64,000 nucleotides of DNA from VRUE01 sp044867645 (lineage in GTDB: Bacteria; Actinomycetota; Thermoleophilia; Solirubrobacterales; 70-9): positions 1 to 64,000 of the forward strand of contig JBIOVI010000017.1 in NCBI GenBank assembly GCA_044867645.1. The letters run 5' to 3'. Both the position numbers and the translations under genes were made by a program. Shown piece after piece: positions 1 through 7,221 of the stretch; position 1 is the stretch's first letter; the number at the start of each line of letters is the position of its first letter. The notes beneath the pieces were generated by a model. The model was not told the DNA's origin, made no database searches, and worked only from the letters and a program-made list of their open reading frames with translations.

Positions 1-57
1 GAGTCCGCTCCCGAGCCCGCGGCTCCGGCTCAAGCGCCCCCGCTGCAAATCGAATAG
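1..57 (+). CDS. C-terminal tail of a truncated gene (unknown)
   Basis: Frame 1 is open from the window edge to a TAG at 55-57 and encodes an Ala/Pro-rich tail (ESAPEPAAPAQAPPLQIE). GC-rich third positions fit coding use. The stop lies 7 bp from the stop of the convergent IscA-type gene. Only 18 residues are visible, so no function can be given, and it could be a chance open frame. Confidence 0.4.
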   Translation, partial: ESAPEPAAPAQAPPLQIE

Positions 58-64
58 CGGTCGC

Positions 65-436
65 TCAGACGGCGGCGGCTTCGGCGTCGTCCTTGACCTG
101 GAAGGACGAGCCACAGCCGCATGCAGCGACGACGTTCGGGTTGTTGACCTGGAACCCGGCGCCCTGGAGGCCTTCGACGTAGTCGACCTCCGAACCGAAG
201 ACGAACTGCATGCTGACCTTGTCGACGACGACGGCGACGCCGTCGACCTCGAAGACGTGGTCGTCCTCCTTGGCGCGGTCGAAGGCCAGCGCGTACTGAA
301 AGCCGGAGCAGCCACCGCCGCGAACCGCGACGCGAAGGGCCTGGGCCTCGGAATCGTCCTGGCCGCCGAGCAGCTCGCCGATCTTCCCCGCAGCCTTCGC
401 GGTGAGGGCGATCGCCTCTTGGGGGGTCTCCGTCAC
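65..436 (-). CDS. erpA: Iron-sulfur cluster insertion protein, IscA/ErpA (HesB) family
   Basis: This is an A-type Fe-S carrier that would hold a cluster and pass it to apo-enzymes in the cytoplasm. The 123-residue product has the three family cysteines: one in GGGCSGFQY near residue 43 and the CGC pair in AACGCGSSF near the C-terminus. Its length is typical. The start is a GTG; a TACACT hexamer ending 9 bp upstream could be a -10 box for a nearly leaderless transcript. The upstream region is cut by the 17-bp repeat that begins the adjacent mobile island, 28 bp before the start. ErpA versus IscA cannot be separated from sequence alone. Confidence 0.9.
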   Translation of the reverse strand: MTETPQEAIALTAKAAGKIGELLGGQDDSEAQALRVAVRGGGCSGFQYALAFDRAKEDDHVFEVDGVAVVVDKVSMQFVFGSEVDYVEGLQGAGFQVNNPNVVAACGCGSSFQVKDDAEAAAV

Positions 437-463
437 TTCACAAAGTGTAGCGATGAGCCCTTC

Positions 464-480
464 CGGTGGTGGGTCAGTTT
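464..480 (+). repeat. Left terminal inverted repeat of the island
   Basis: The 17-mer CGGTGGTGGGTCAGTTT is an exact reverse complement of 4363-4379. It lies 28 bp upstream of the IscA-type start codon. Confidence 0.7.
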
Positions 481-494
481 GGCACTAGCCAGCG

Positions 495-734
495 CTACTG
501 AGCCAAGCTGACGACCACCGCGACCACGTTCACGACGGTGAGCGCGGTGACGACCCAGGTCAAGCGGAGCATCCGGCGTCCTTGCCTATCCACGCTCCGA
601 CGCTCCAGCTCTTCGAGGTAGTAGCTCACTCCAACCGACGTGCTCGCTGCGAGTTGGTCGTGCTGCTTGACAAGCTCGTCGTCCGAGAGAGATCGCAACT
701 CGGCAATCGTCTTAGCGCTCTGGGGATGGTCCAC
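495..734 (-). CDS. Small protein with a C-terminal membrane helix, unknown function
   Basis: The 79-residue product has a charged, helical N-terminal half (LSDDELVKQHDQLAAS) and one hydrophobic segment at about residues 57-77 (LTWVVTALTVVNVVAVVVSL), so it should be tail-anchored with the bulk in the cytoplasm. It is the last gene inside the mobile island, 14 bp from the left repeat, and follows the toxin-antitoxin-like pair on the same strand. I do not recognise a family. It is probably island cargo. Confidence 0.5.
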   Translation of the reverse strand: MDHPQSAKTIAELRSLSDDELVKQHDQLAASTSVGVSYYLEELERRSVDRQGRRMLRLTWVVTALTVVNVVAVVVSLAQ

Positions 735-814
735 GGCGTGACTGACTCTAATCTGAACGCAGCCCTATAGAGCAACCTTCGACTGGGCACTCGATGGGTG
801 GCGCGACTCCCAAT

Positions 815-1261
815 TTAGGATTTTCGGTGTCGCGACCTGCCAGTCGCGATTTCGTGCCCAGCGTCCCAAAACAGGAAAAAGAACTCAGGCTCCTCAAAAT
901 ATCCCCAGATGCGCCACTTGTAGCGCTTGAGATGTAGCTGCCAAAGACCGTCCTCTTGCCTGTTGCTCACTTCAGCGAGAGCCTTTCGGCCATTCGGGGT
1001 CATCTCGTTTGCACCAATGAACTTGAGCCAGCGTTTCTTAACCAAGGAAGAGATCGGTTCCTTCTGAAGGATCGCCAGCTCTTTCTCGAGCTCTCGTACA
1101 TCGGTGCGCAGCAAACTTCCGCAGCTGAACCCGGTTTTGTGATCGAGGCGCCCAAACCGCCACACGAGATAGCGATACTCCGGTGTCTCCGGGGGCGGCT
1201 GGGTTACGCGCTTTGCGGCTTGTACCTTGCCGGTGCTGCCTTTAACGTTCCTATTGCCCAC
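815..1261 (-). CDS. Probable toxin partner of the Panacea antitoxin
   Basis: The gene begins 11 bp after the antitoxin stop, at a GTG, the first plausible in-frame start beyond that stop; the longer open frame overlaps the antitoxin and is unlikely. The product has about 148 residues, rich in Lys/Arg, with aromatic patches (PEYRYLVWRFGRL, LKRYKWRIWGYFEEP, FFFLFWDAGHEI). The C-terminal WRI..F..F..F pattern loosely recalls RelE/HigB-type mRNA interferases, but that is weak. The toxin role is inferred mainly from pairing: Panacea proteins are typically encoded next to the toxin they neutralise. No family was recognised with confidence. Confidence 0.55.
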   Translation of the reverse strand: MGNRNVKGSTGKVQAAKRVTQPPPETPEYRYLVWRFGRLDHKTGFSCGSLLRTDVRELEKELAILQKEPISSLVKKRWLKFIGANEMTPNGRKALAEVSNRQEDGLWQLHLKRYKWRIWGYFEEPEFFFLFWDAGHEIATGRSRHRKS

Positions 1262-1272
1262 CTGGGGCGAAT

Positions 1273-1701
1273 CTATAGCGATCCGTAATAGGACGCAATT
1301 GCGTCGCGCGTGATCTCCTTGTCGCTGGGTGCGCCTGGTGGCAATCCACGGCGAGCTTTCCGCCAAGGCGGCTCTTCGTGCGTAAGTTCGCGAAGCGCGA
1401 AACCCGTTCGCCGGCCGTAGTGCTTGAGTACCACATCAATTGACTCTTTCTGGGAGTCCGTCAGGCGAGAGGGATCGCCCTTGGGCCAGCTGTCCATCTT
1501 GAATCTGCCACGGTGCTCGCGGAATAGAAGAGGGACGACTGGGCCATTTGCCCATGCCTCAATCCGCGCAGGGAATAGAGGCTCGCTCTCCCAGGCCAGG
1601 TGCCATGCCTGCGAGTAGTAGACGAGCTTCTGGAGCTTCCAGGTGTCCATGGACCCCTTCTGCCCCAATATGTAGGCGGCGACATCGTGTGCCGAAGCCA
1701 T
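1273..1701 (-). CDS. Panacea-domain (DUF4065, SocA/GepA-like) antitoxin
   Basis: The 142-residue protein carries the Panacea/DUF4065 hallmarks: KLQKLVYYSQAWHL at about residues 23-36, IEAWANGPVVPLLF at about 47-60, and a C-terminal LRELTHEEPPWRKAR. This domain acts as a general antitoxin fold in many toxin-antitoxin pairs and in the SocA proteolytic adaptor. I chose the ATG at 1701 because an AAGGAAGG motif lies just upstream; the longer frame runs into the transposase gene. The next gene downstream, 11 bp away, is the likely toxin. It sits in the mobile island, where it could act as an addiction or defence module. Confidence 0.85.
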   Translation of the reverse strand: MASAHDVAAYILGQKGSMDTWKLQKLVYYSQAWHLAWESEPLFPARIEAWANGPVVPLLFREHRGRFKMDSWPKGDPSRLTDSQKESIDVVLKHYGRRTGFALRELTHEEPPWRKARRGLPPGAPSDKEITRDAIASYYGSL

Positions 1702-1759
1702 GGTTCCTTCCTTGGTCGGGATTGCGCAAAAAAGATCGTAGCCATTTCTGCGGCGCTTC

Positions 1760-2596
1760 CTAGTCCAGCAACTCGGCAATCTCCCTGAGCGACCAAATGT
1801 GATTGGCGACTCCGGCAGCCATCGCAGGCGTTCGGGGATAGCGCTCCCTCAGGGCCGTGTGGGGCCGCGCAAAGTTGTAGTGAAGGAAGTGCAGCGAGAC
1901 CGCGTGGGCAATGTTCTCGACCTTGCGGCTGAAGCCGTTGGTGAGTCGCGTGAAGCGTCGCATCCCCATCCGCATTGTCAGGTTCTGCCACTCGACGTAG
2001 CTGGTTGAGATCCGGTCGGGGTCGGGGTCGCCCTTCAGGACCCGAACTTTCGTGCCCGTGACGACCGGCGGGCTGTATTTCCGGGGGTCGGATGGGTCGG
2101 AGCTGAACGTCTTCTGCATCATCGCCCAGTCGACCTGATGGCGGAAGGCGACGCCCACAGCGGATTCATAGATCCTGTTGCCGTCCGTGCTTAGCTGAAT
2201 TCGATTCGCCATCCGGCCGGCGAGGTCCCGCATGAAGACGAAGGCGTCGTCGGCGCTCTGCTCACCGACCAGCCAGGTAGGGACCAGCTTCGTGTCGGCA
2301 CAGAGCGCCGTGTAGGTCCAGACATCGCCATAGCCCGGCGTTCCTTTGAATTCCTCCGGCACGTTGATCTGCTTGACGTAGCAGTAGGCCCAGATCTCAT
2401 CGGCCTCGACCACCTTGCATGGGAGGTCAATCAGCACGCCGTCCTGGTACTCGGCGCAGGCTTCCCCGAGATCAACCAGCAGCTTGGTGATCGTGTTCTT
2501 GGCCGCGCCGGTCATCCGGACGGTGGCGCGGATGCTGTTGCCCTCGACCAAGGAGCCAATGATTTGTGCCCGCCGATCAGTCGATAGCCTGTTCAT
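1760..2596 (-). CDS. IS1-like DDE transposase
   Basis: The protein (about 278 residues from MNRLSTDRRAQII) has an N-terminal helix-turn-helix (QIIGSLVEGNSIRATVRMTG, about residues 10-29) and then a DDE-type core with VVEADEIWAYCY, STDGNRIYESAV and a C-terminal HYNFARPHTALRERYPRTP. Such proteins are commonly annotated as IS1-family transposases. It is a single intact frame, longer than classical InsAB' of IS1. The ATG at 2596 was preferred over a TTG three codons upstream. It lies in the middle of the island, so it may mobilise the whole 3.9-kb unit or be a passenger. Confidence 0.85.
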   Translation of the reverse strand: MNRLSTDRRAQIIGSLVEGNSIRATVRMTGAAKNTITKLLVDLGEACAEYQDGVLIDLPCKVVEADEIWAYCYVKQINVPEEFKGTPGYGDVWTYTALCADTKLVPTWLVGEQSADDAFVFMRDLAGRMANRIQLSTDGNRIYESAVGVAFRHQVDWAMMQKTFSSDPSDPRKYSPPVVTGTKVRVLKGDPDPDRISTSYVEWQNLTMRMGMRRFTRLTNGFSRKVENIAHAVSLHFLHYNFARPHTALRERYPRTPAMAAGVANHIWSLREIAELLD

Positions 2597-2798
2597 AATG
2601 ACCAATTATGCATGACCGCTTACGCATTGTCACGTGAAAGGACCCGATGCACGACATTCATTTGGTTCACGAGGACTACGAATTGCGCGAGCTTCGGGAA
2701 CGGCGTGGCGATCCTCCGCAACATCGAGACCGGCCAGGAAATCGAGCAGTCCATCCGCGTGAATCTCAACGACGGGGCTGTTCGGATCAAGCCCTGCG

Positions 2799-3563
2799 CT
2801 ACGCTGGTAGCGGACCGCGCTGCTGCCCAATAAAAATGTCCAGCAGGGCACTCGCCTTCCAGACGAACCCAAGGTCGGATTCCTCATTTAGTCGGCCCGA
2901 GTAGACGCCAACGAATTGCTCCGCGTCTCCGACGCCCATCACTGTCCCTTCGGCGGTCTGGTAGCCGCCGACGCGAAATGCGATTACTGGTGAGCCAGAC
3001 TGCCCAGATCGAGTGCGGCTATCGACCAGCAGACAAGGCAACCCGCCGAATTCAATATATGGCTCGGTTGCAACGGTTCCTTGGACCCAAATTCCAAGCG
3101 CACCGCCGCCCGTTATCCCAAAAGGGAAACCGATAATTGAAAGGTCGTCGCTGGGTCCGTAGACGATCCCAGGTCCCGGATTGGACGGGTCATATGGATA
3201 TAGCTGCGCTCCCGCCGTTTCGGTGAGCGGCAGCGCGACAACGTCGACCCGGCGGCCATGTGTTGGATGCTCAAGCCAGAGAGGCTTCCCCGCTCGGTCG
3301 TAAAGAGGCTCTTGTAGCCCGAACCACTGCCCGAGGTTTCCGGCGACGTTGTGCAGGATGACTAGCTCGTCTGGAACCGCGCCGGTATGCGAAAGCACCT
3401 TGCTGTCATCCGGGTGCCGCCCTGCCACGACATGCCAATTCGTGACCAGATAGTGCTGATCGGCGTGGGCAGCAACGAAAGCAGTTGCCGTTCCTAGTTC
3501 GGCTTCGTTCGCCCGAGGGATTACGAGCAGCGACTTGACGGACTGCTCGCGGATTCCCGCCAC
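2799..3563 (-). CDS. Stand-alone trypsin-like serine protease
   Basis: The 254-residue protein shows a chymotrypsin-fold triad: His in VTNWHVVAGR (about residue 43), Asp in RVDVVALPLT (about 106) and Ser in RSGQSGSPVIAF (about 191). It has no signal peptide or membrane segment, so it is probably cytoplasmic. The start is a GTG, 6 bp after the stop of the small basic-protein gene, suggesting co-transcription. Cytoplasmic trypsin-like proteases in mobile islands are often parts of defence systems whose other component senses invasion; here no obvious effector partner is present, so that role is speculative. Confidence 0.8.
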   Translation of the reverse strand: MAGIREQSVKSLLVIPRANEAELGTATAFVAAHADQHYLVTNWHVVAGRHPDDSKVLSHTGAVPDELVILHNVAGNLGQWFGLQEPLYDRAGKPLWLEHPTHGRRVDVVALPLTETAGAQLYPYDPSNPGPGIVYGPSDDLSIIGFPFGITGGGALGIWVQGTVATEPYIEFGGLPCLLVDSRTRSGQSGSPVIAFRVGGYQTAEGTVMGVGDAEQFVGVYSGRLNEESDLGFVWKASALLDIFIGQQRGPLPA

Positions 3564-3569
3564 GGCGCT

Positions 3570-3824
3570 CTACTTCTTCTTCGCCCAGCGGGCTTGCGCC
3601 GCTTTTCTCGCCGCCTTGCTGCGCTCCTCTGCACTCATCCGGTCGGCGCGGGCCTTCCCGCCCACCTTCCCACCCCGCCTACCAAGCTCGACGGCCGCCG
3701 GGTCCTTACCGGGCTCATTGGCCGCGAGATCAACAACGGAAGCAGGCTCATCGCCGGTCGCATCGCCCACTATGGCGGCAGCGAGACGGTTCAGGTCGGC
3801 GGACTTCTTGGACCGCTTAGGCAT
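3570..3824 (-). CDS. Small basic protein with GGK-type repeat motif
   Basis: From the ATG at 3824 the product has 84 residues. A Lys/Ser-rich start (MPKRSKKSADLN) and acidic middle are followed by ELGRRGGKVGGKARA and AARKAAQARW. The latter pattern recurs in many small bacterial proteins, is rich in basic residues and suggests nucleic-acid binding, but its function is not established. It is immediately upstream of the protease gene and inside the island. The longer open frame upstream of this ATG is unlikely to be used. Confidence 0.6.
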   Translation of the reverse strand: MPKRSKKSADLNRLAAAIVGDATGDEPASVVDLAANEPGKDPAAVELGRRGGKVGGKARADRMSAEERSKAARKAAQARWAKKK

Positions 3825-3945
3825 GGCCACAGGGTAACCGCCGCTCCCGACCGCCAGAGAAGTTCTCGGGGGCCGGAACCTCCCTACGAAAGCGCCGCGC
3901 AAACGGCACAGACCCCGACCCCCGAGAAACCCCTGCCCGCGATGG

Positions 3946-4248
3946 TTATGCGCCGCCTTCGCAAATGATCTTCAGGAAGCGCAGCGCCGCCGGGGAAGGG
4001 ACTGCAAGGCCGCTCGGGCAATGGAGCAGGCCCACGCCGGTCAGATCTCGCACGGCGCGCTCCAGGGCATCGCTCTCGGCGAAGTCCTCGGTTCCGCCGG
4101 CAATCTCGCGGACGAGATCGGGAATCGTAAGAAGGGTCGGATGCCGCGTGAGGACGTAGATCAGGACGACGCCCTGGTCTTTGAGGTCCTGCGCGTGGTT
4201 GGGCGAATCGCAGGCGTCATCGCCTGCCCCTCTAGGCTTGTCGGGCAT
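3946..4248 (-). CDS. Small winged-helix-like protein, unknown
   Basis: This is a 100-residue protein. Residues 23-95 look like a compact winged-helix: a helix (DQGVVLIYVLTRHP), a second around LLTIPDLVREIAGG, a probable recognition helix in DALERAVRDLTGVGLL and a wing-like LHCPSGLAVPSP. It has no other domain. It is the first minus-strand gene inside the right end of the island and could regulate the cargo genes downstream. The annotation rests on the predicted fold only. Confidence 0.5.
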   Translation of the reverse strand: MPDKPRGAGDDACDSPNHAQDLKDQGVVLIYVLTRHPTLLTIPDLVREIAGGTEDFAESDALERAVRDLTGVGLLHCPSGLAVPSPAALRFLKIICEGGA

Positions 4249-4362
4249 CGGGACTTACCTCCTGGTGCCATGCCCCCGGCCGTTCCACCGGCGCGGGGGC
4301 GCTTGGTTGTTTGAGCCATGCGAACTTAGGGCAAGGGACCGGCAGGGTCTAGGGCCGGCTCA

Positions 4363-4379
4363 AAACTGACCCACCACCG
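4363..4379 (-). repeat. Right terminal inverted repeat of the island
   Basis: This is the exact reverse complement of the left repeat at 464-480. The neighbouring bases GGCTCAA just inside give an end (read inward) of CGGTGGTGGGTCAGTTTTGA, similar in look to IS ends. The degV start codon lies about 40 bp outside it. Confidence 0.7.
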
Positions 4380-4420
4380 CCCCTCCGCCACATGTCCTGC
4401 GCTTCGCTCCGGGCGCGCTT

Positions 4421-5317
4421 GTGTCTGAAAGACTAGATGCCTTGAGTCCTAGTCCCCAAACCGCGGTCGTCTGCGACACGACCGCCTATCTCCCGACCGA
4501 GCTCGCCGCCGAACGCGGCATCGAGAGGATCAGCCTTTACGTCTCGATCGACGGCCATCAGGAGCAGGAGAGCGAGATCTCGGACTACGCAGGCTTCTAT
4601 GAGCGCCTGCGCGCCTCTGAGGGCGGCGCCACCACCTCGCAGCCGTCTATCGGCGACTTCGTCTCCGTCTACGAGCCCCTGCTCGACGCGGGCCGCGAAA
4701 TCGTCTCGGTCCACATCTCGTCCGGCATCTCCGGCACCTACGAAGCCGCCAACCAGGCCCGTGAGCGTCTTGTCGCCGAGGACAAGGGCGGCGAGCGCAT
4801 CCACGTCGTCGACTCGCGCTCAGCCGCCGGCGGGATGGGGCTGTGCGCGCTGGCCGCCTCCGCGGCGGCGGCCGCAGGCGGAGACGGCGAGGCAACCGTC
4901 GCCCGTGCCCAGCAGGCGCGCGAGGAGCTGAAGATGTGGTTCGCGATCGACACCTTGGAGTACCTGCGGCGCGGAGGGCGGATCGGCGGCGCCCGCGCCT
5001 GGATCGGCTCGGCGCTGAAGATCAAGCCGATCCTCACGCTCGAGGAGGAGATCACCCCGGTCGAGCGGGTGCGGACCCGCGCCCGCTCGATAGAGCGGCT
5101 GCGCGACTACGCCCGCGAGCGACACGAGTCCGGCCTCGACGGCTGGGTTGTCCAGTACATCCAGGACGACGAGACGGCCGCCGGGCTGGTCGACGACGGC
5201 CGCGAGATATTCGGCTGCGAGCCGGCCTTCGTCTCAGAGATCGGCGCCGTGCTCGGCGCGCACGTTGGCCCCGGGCTGCTCGGAATCGGCAGCGTCAGCA
5301 AGTCGGTTCTAGGCTGA
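4421..5317 (+). CDS. DegV family fatty-acid-binding protein
   Basis: The 298-residue protein matches the DegV family throughout: AVVCDTTAYLPTEL near the N-terminus, the TTSQPSIGDFVSVYE loop, SVHISSGISGTYEAA and the YLRRGGRIGGARAW segment that shapes the lipid pocket. DegV/FakB proteins bind single fatty acids and, where a FakA kinase is present, deliver them for phosphorylation and phospholipid synthesis. No FakA-like gene is in the window. The start is a GTG. Its upstream region borders the mobile island. Confidence 0.9.
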   Translation: MSERLDALSPSPQTAVVCDTTAYLPTELAAERGIERISLYVSIDGHQEQESEISDYAGFYERLRASEGGATTSQPSIGDFVSVYEPLLDAGREIVSVHISSGISGTYEAANQARERLVAEDKGGERIHVVDSRSAAGGMGLCALAASAAAAAGGDGEATVARAQQAREELKMWFAIDTLEYLRRGGRIGGARAWIGSALKIKPILTLEEEITPVERVRTRARSIERLRDYARERHESGLDGWVVQYIQDDETAAGLVDDGREIFGCEPAFVSEIGAVLGAHVGPGLLGIGSVSKSVLG

Positions 5318-5371
5318 AGTCCGAAGAACGGGCGAACGGGCTGAATCCGCCTCAGTCGCGAAAGACGGAAG

Positions 5372-6037
5372 TCAATCGATCCAGGCACCTGTATGGTGCT
5401 CCGTTCCTCCTGATATATGGGAGCCTGTTTCGCGCCATGTTTCTTCCAAGTGGCCGTTATGTGTTGTCCCCGTGGTACTGCAGGCGCCGAAGCCCGTTCC
5501 AGCTGTCACGGTATATGTGAAATTTGTTATGTCGAGGTGAACTATGCGTTCGCGTGTCGCTCCTACCCCGACGTTTGTATAGGTAACAGTCTGAAGCCCA
5601 GACTTCGGGTGAATGTGGACCGTGCACTTCACCGTCCCGAAAACTTCCGCGACGACTGTGATTTCGTTGCTCCCGGGGCATGCGATGTCCATGGTGCCGG
5701 TGTTGCTGCCATTTTGAGTGATGTGGAGCAGATATTCACAGCCATTCGTCGTAATTTTGGCGCTGGCGAAGCCGCCAAAGGCAGTGCACCCTGAGAACGT
5801 GGGAACCATGCTGATTGTGGTCGTTGTCGTCGTGCCTATCGTTCCTTTATAGGTGGCCGTGGTGCATTCAATGGTTCCAGCATCGGTCGTGAATACGCCC
5901 TGTCCTTCCTGGCTTCCTGTAACGGTCGACGGTGCGCTTTCGGAATGGAATTGCTGCGCTGAGGCCACTACGGCGCCCATCGCGAATACCGCGACGAAGG
6001 CTAGCCCGAGGATCTTAAGGTTGCGAATCATCTTCAC
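5372..6037 (-). CDS. Secreted six-cysteine protein, paralog 2 of a tandem pair
   Basis: The 221-residue protein begins with a Sec-type signal peptide (MKMIRNLKILGLAFVAVFAM, cleavage near ASA-QQ). The mature part is Thr/Gly-rich with Cys in TIECTT, FSGCTAFG, TNGCEYLL, DIACPG, VKCTVHIH and GACST. All six align with the gene just upstream, so three disulfides are plausible. A GGAG motif precedes the ATG. No catalytic motif is visible. It is probably a beta-rich extracellular or cell-surface protein of unknown role. Third-position base use is less GC-biased than in its neighbours. Confidence 0.7.
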   Translation of the reverse strand: MKMIRNLKILGLAFVAVFAMGAVVASAQQFHSESAPSTVTGSQEGQGVFTTDAGTIECTTATYKGTIGTTTTTTISMVPTFSGCTAFGGFASAKITTNGCEYLLHITQNGSNTGTMDIACPGSNEITVVAEVFGTVKCTVHIHPKSGLQTVTYTNVGVGATRERIVHLDITNFTYTVTAGTGFGACSTTGTTHNGHLEETWRETGSHISGGTEHHTGAWID

Positions 6038-6094
6038 ACTCCTTTCGTTTCTCGTTGATCCCGGCGCCAGGCGCCGGCGCTGCTCAACGGTGAG

Positions 6095-6766
6095 CTATTT
6101 GACTTCTAGCGCTGTGTGTGTGGTTTTTCCCCCAACGACATGACCGCCTGTTACTTCCCAGTCCTCATCGACGATGCCGTTATGTGTTGTTTTGGACGTC
6201 GTACAAGATTCTTTGCTGGTCCCTTTTGTCTCGGTGTATGTGACTCCGTGGATTTCTACATCGATTGTGATTTCTTTTGTGGTCCCGGTGCCGACGTTTG
6301 TGAAGGTGCCTGTTCCTAGTCCACTGTTTGCATGAATATGGATCGTGCAGATGTCTTCCCCCAGCCAGTTTTCTTCTGTGATTGTGAGTTCTTTTTCTTT
6401 TGGGCATACGACGCTTATGGAGCCGGTGCCTTCGCCTTCGGTATGGAACACGTATTCACAGCCGTTCGTGCTGACTTTGGCAATAGTGCCAACAGCACCG
6501 GTGCAGCCAGAGTAAGTGGGAATCACAGCGATTGTGGTCGTTGTAGTGGCGCTCATTTTTCCGGTGAAGGAGCCCGTTGAACATTTCACGGTTCCAGTGC
6601 TCATCGAGAAACTGAACGGTTTTCCCAGTTTTCCCGACAGTTCCGTTTCATTTCCTTCCGAGTGGAATTGCGCTGCCGAAGCGATCGAGGCGGCGCCAGC
6701 GTCGATCGCGAAGGTTGCGAGGATGGTCAACCCGAGGGCCTTGAGGTTGCGAGTCATCTTGGACAC
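6095..6766 (-). CDS. Secreted six-cysteine protein, paralog 1 of a tandem pair
   Basis: The 223-residue paralog of the downstream gene shares QFHSE after the signal peptide, a TTTTTI run, SGCTG, STNGCEYVFH, CTIHIHANSGLGT, FTNVGTGTT and KTTHNG. The signal peptide (NLKALGLTILATFAI) ends near ASA-AQ. Six cysteines are conserved between the two. The 57-bp gap and shared strand suggest co-expression after local duplication. Codon use is again relatively AT-rich for this genome. I recall similar proteins in Solirubrobacterales but know no assigned function. Confidence 0.7.
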   Translation of the reverse strand: MSKMTRNLKALGLTILATFAIDAGAASIASAAQFHSEGNETELSGKLGKPFSFSMSTGTVKCSTGSFTGKMSATTTTTIAVIPTYSGCTGAVGTIAKVSTNGCEYVFHTEGEGTGSISVVCPKEKELTITEENWLGEDICTIHIHANSGLGTGTFTNVGTGTTKEITIDVEIHGVTYTETKGTSKESCTTSKTTHNGIVDEDWEVTGGHVVGGKTTHTALEVK

Positions 6767-6969
6767 GTCCCTTCGTCGTCATAGCCCCAACCTGCAGGCC
6801 GCCCGCTTCGAGAACAGGGGCAATCGGTAGATAGTTAGGAGGCGACTGATCTAGAAATAAACAGACTGGGCCCGAACGGGGTCGGAGAGCGCACGGCCTC
6901 TCATGCTTTATGCCTGCAAATCGCGTCTGAGGTTCTCGAGCGCGCGCCGATCCGCGCGGCGCAAAGGGC

Positions 6970-7221
6970 CTAGCGGCGGCGGCGCAAGGCCATCAGACCG
7001 CCGATCGCGAAGCCGGCGACCGCCGCGCCGACGATCAGCTGGCTGCGGTGCTCGCGAACCTGGCGCCGCCAGTCGGTCAGCTCGGCCACCTTGCCGCGCA
7101 GCATCTGCACCGAGCGGCCGAGGTCCTGCCGTTGCAGGTCGATGTCGCGGCGGATCTCGGCCGCGGAGCGGCCGGGCATGCCGGCCGTCGAGGGCCGGAT
7201 CGGCTCCGGCTGAGCGCTCAT
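6970..7221 (-). CDS. DUF3618-like small membrane protein
   Basis: The 83-residue product has an N-terminal soluble helix with AAEIRRDIDLQRQDLGRSVQ, which resembles the DUF3618 signature (IRaDIertRaeLaeTvd), followed by LRGKVAELTDWRRQ and one membrane segment near residues 61-78 (QLIVGAAVAGFAIGGLMA) ending in RRRR. Its ATG overlaps the stop of the holin-like gene (ATGA), indicating translational coupling. DUF3618 genes commonly accompany holin-superfamily III genes in Actinobacteria, presumably in envelope or stress functions. Confidence 0.7.
   Translation of the reverse strand: MSAQPEPIRPSTAGMPGRSAAEIRRDIDLQRQDLGRSVQMLRGKVAELTDWRRQVREHRSQLIVGAAVAGFAIGGLMALRRRR

Larger units (their letters stand above)
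464..4379. mobile_element. Putative 3.9-kb transposable island bounded by 17-bp inverted repeats
   Basis: The segment begins and ends with a perfect 17-bp inverted repeat (CGGTGGTGGGTCAGTTT at 464-480, its complement at 4363-4379). Inside are an IS1-like transposase, a Panacea antitoxin and partner, a trypsin-like protease and three other small genes, all on the minus strand. Base composition is visibly less GC-rich than the flanks. The genes on either side (IscA-type carrier and degV) are housekeeping and would otherwise be divergent neighbours. I see no clean target-site duplication outside the repeats. The terminal sequence looks like an IS end, but I could not assign a family. Confidence 0.65.

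Noticed and set aside
2612..2887. Small overlapping frames on both strands between the transposase and protease genes
   Set aside because: The translations have no recognisable motif and no ribosome site; the region is about 190 bp and may hold remnant or regulatory DNA.
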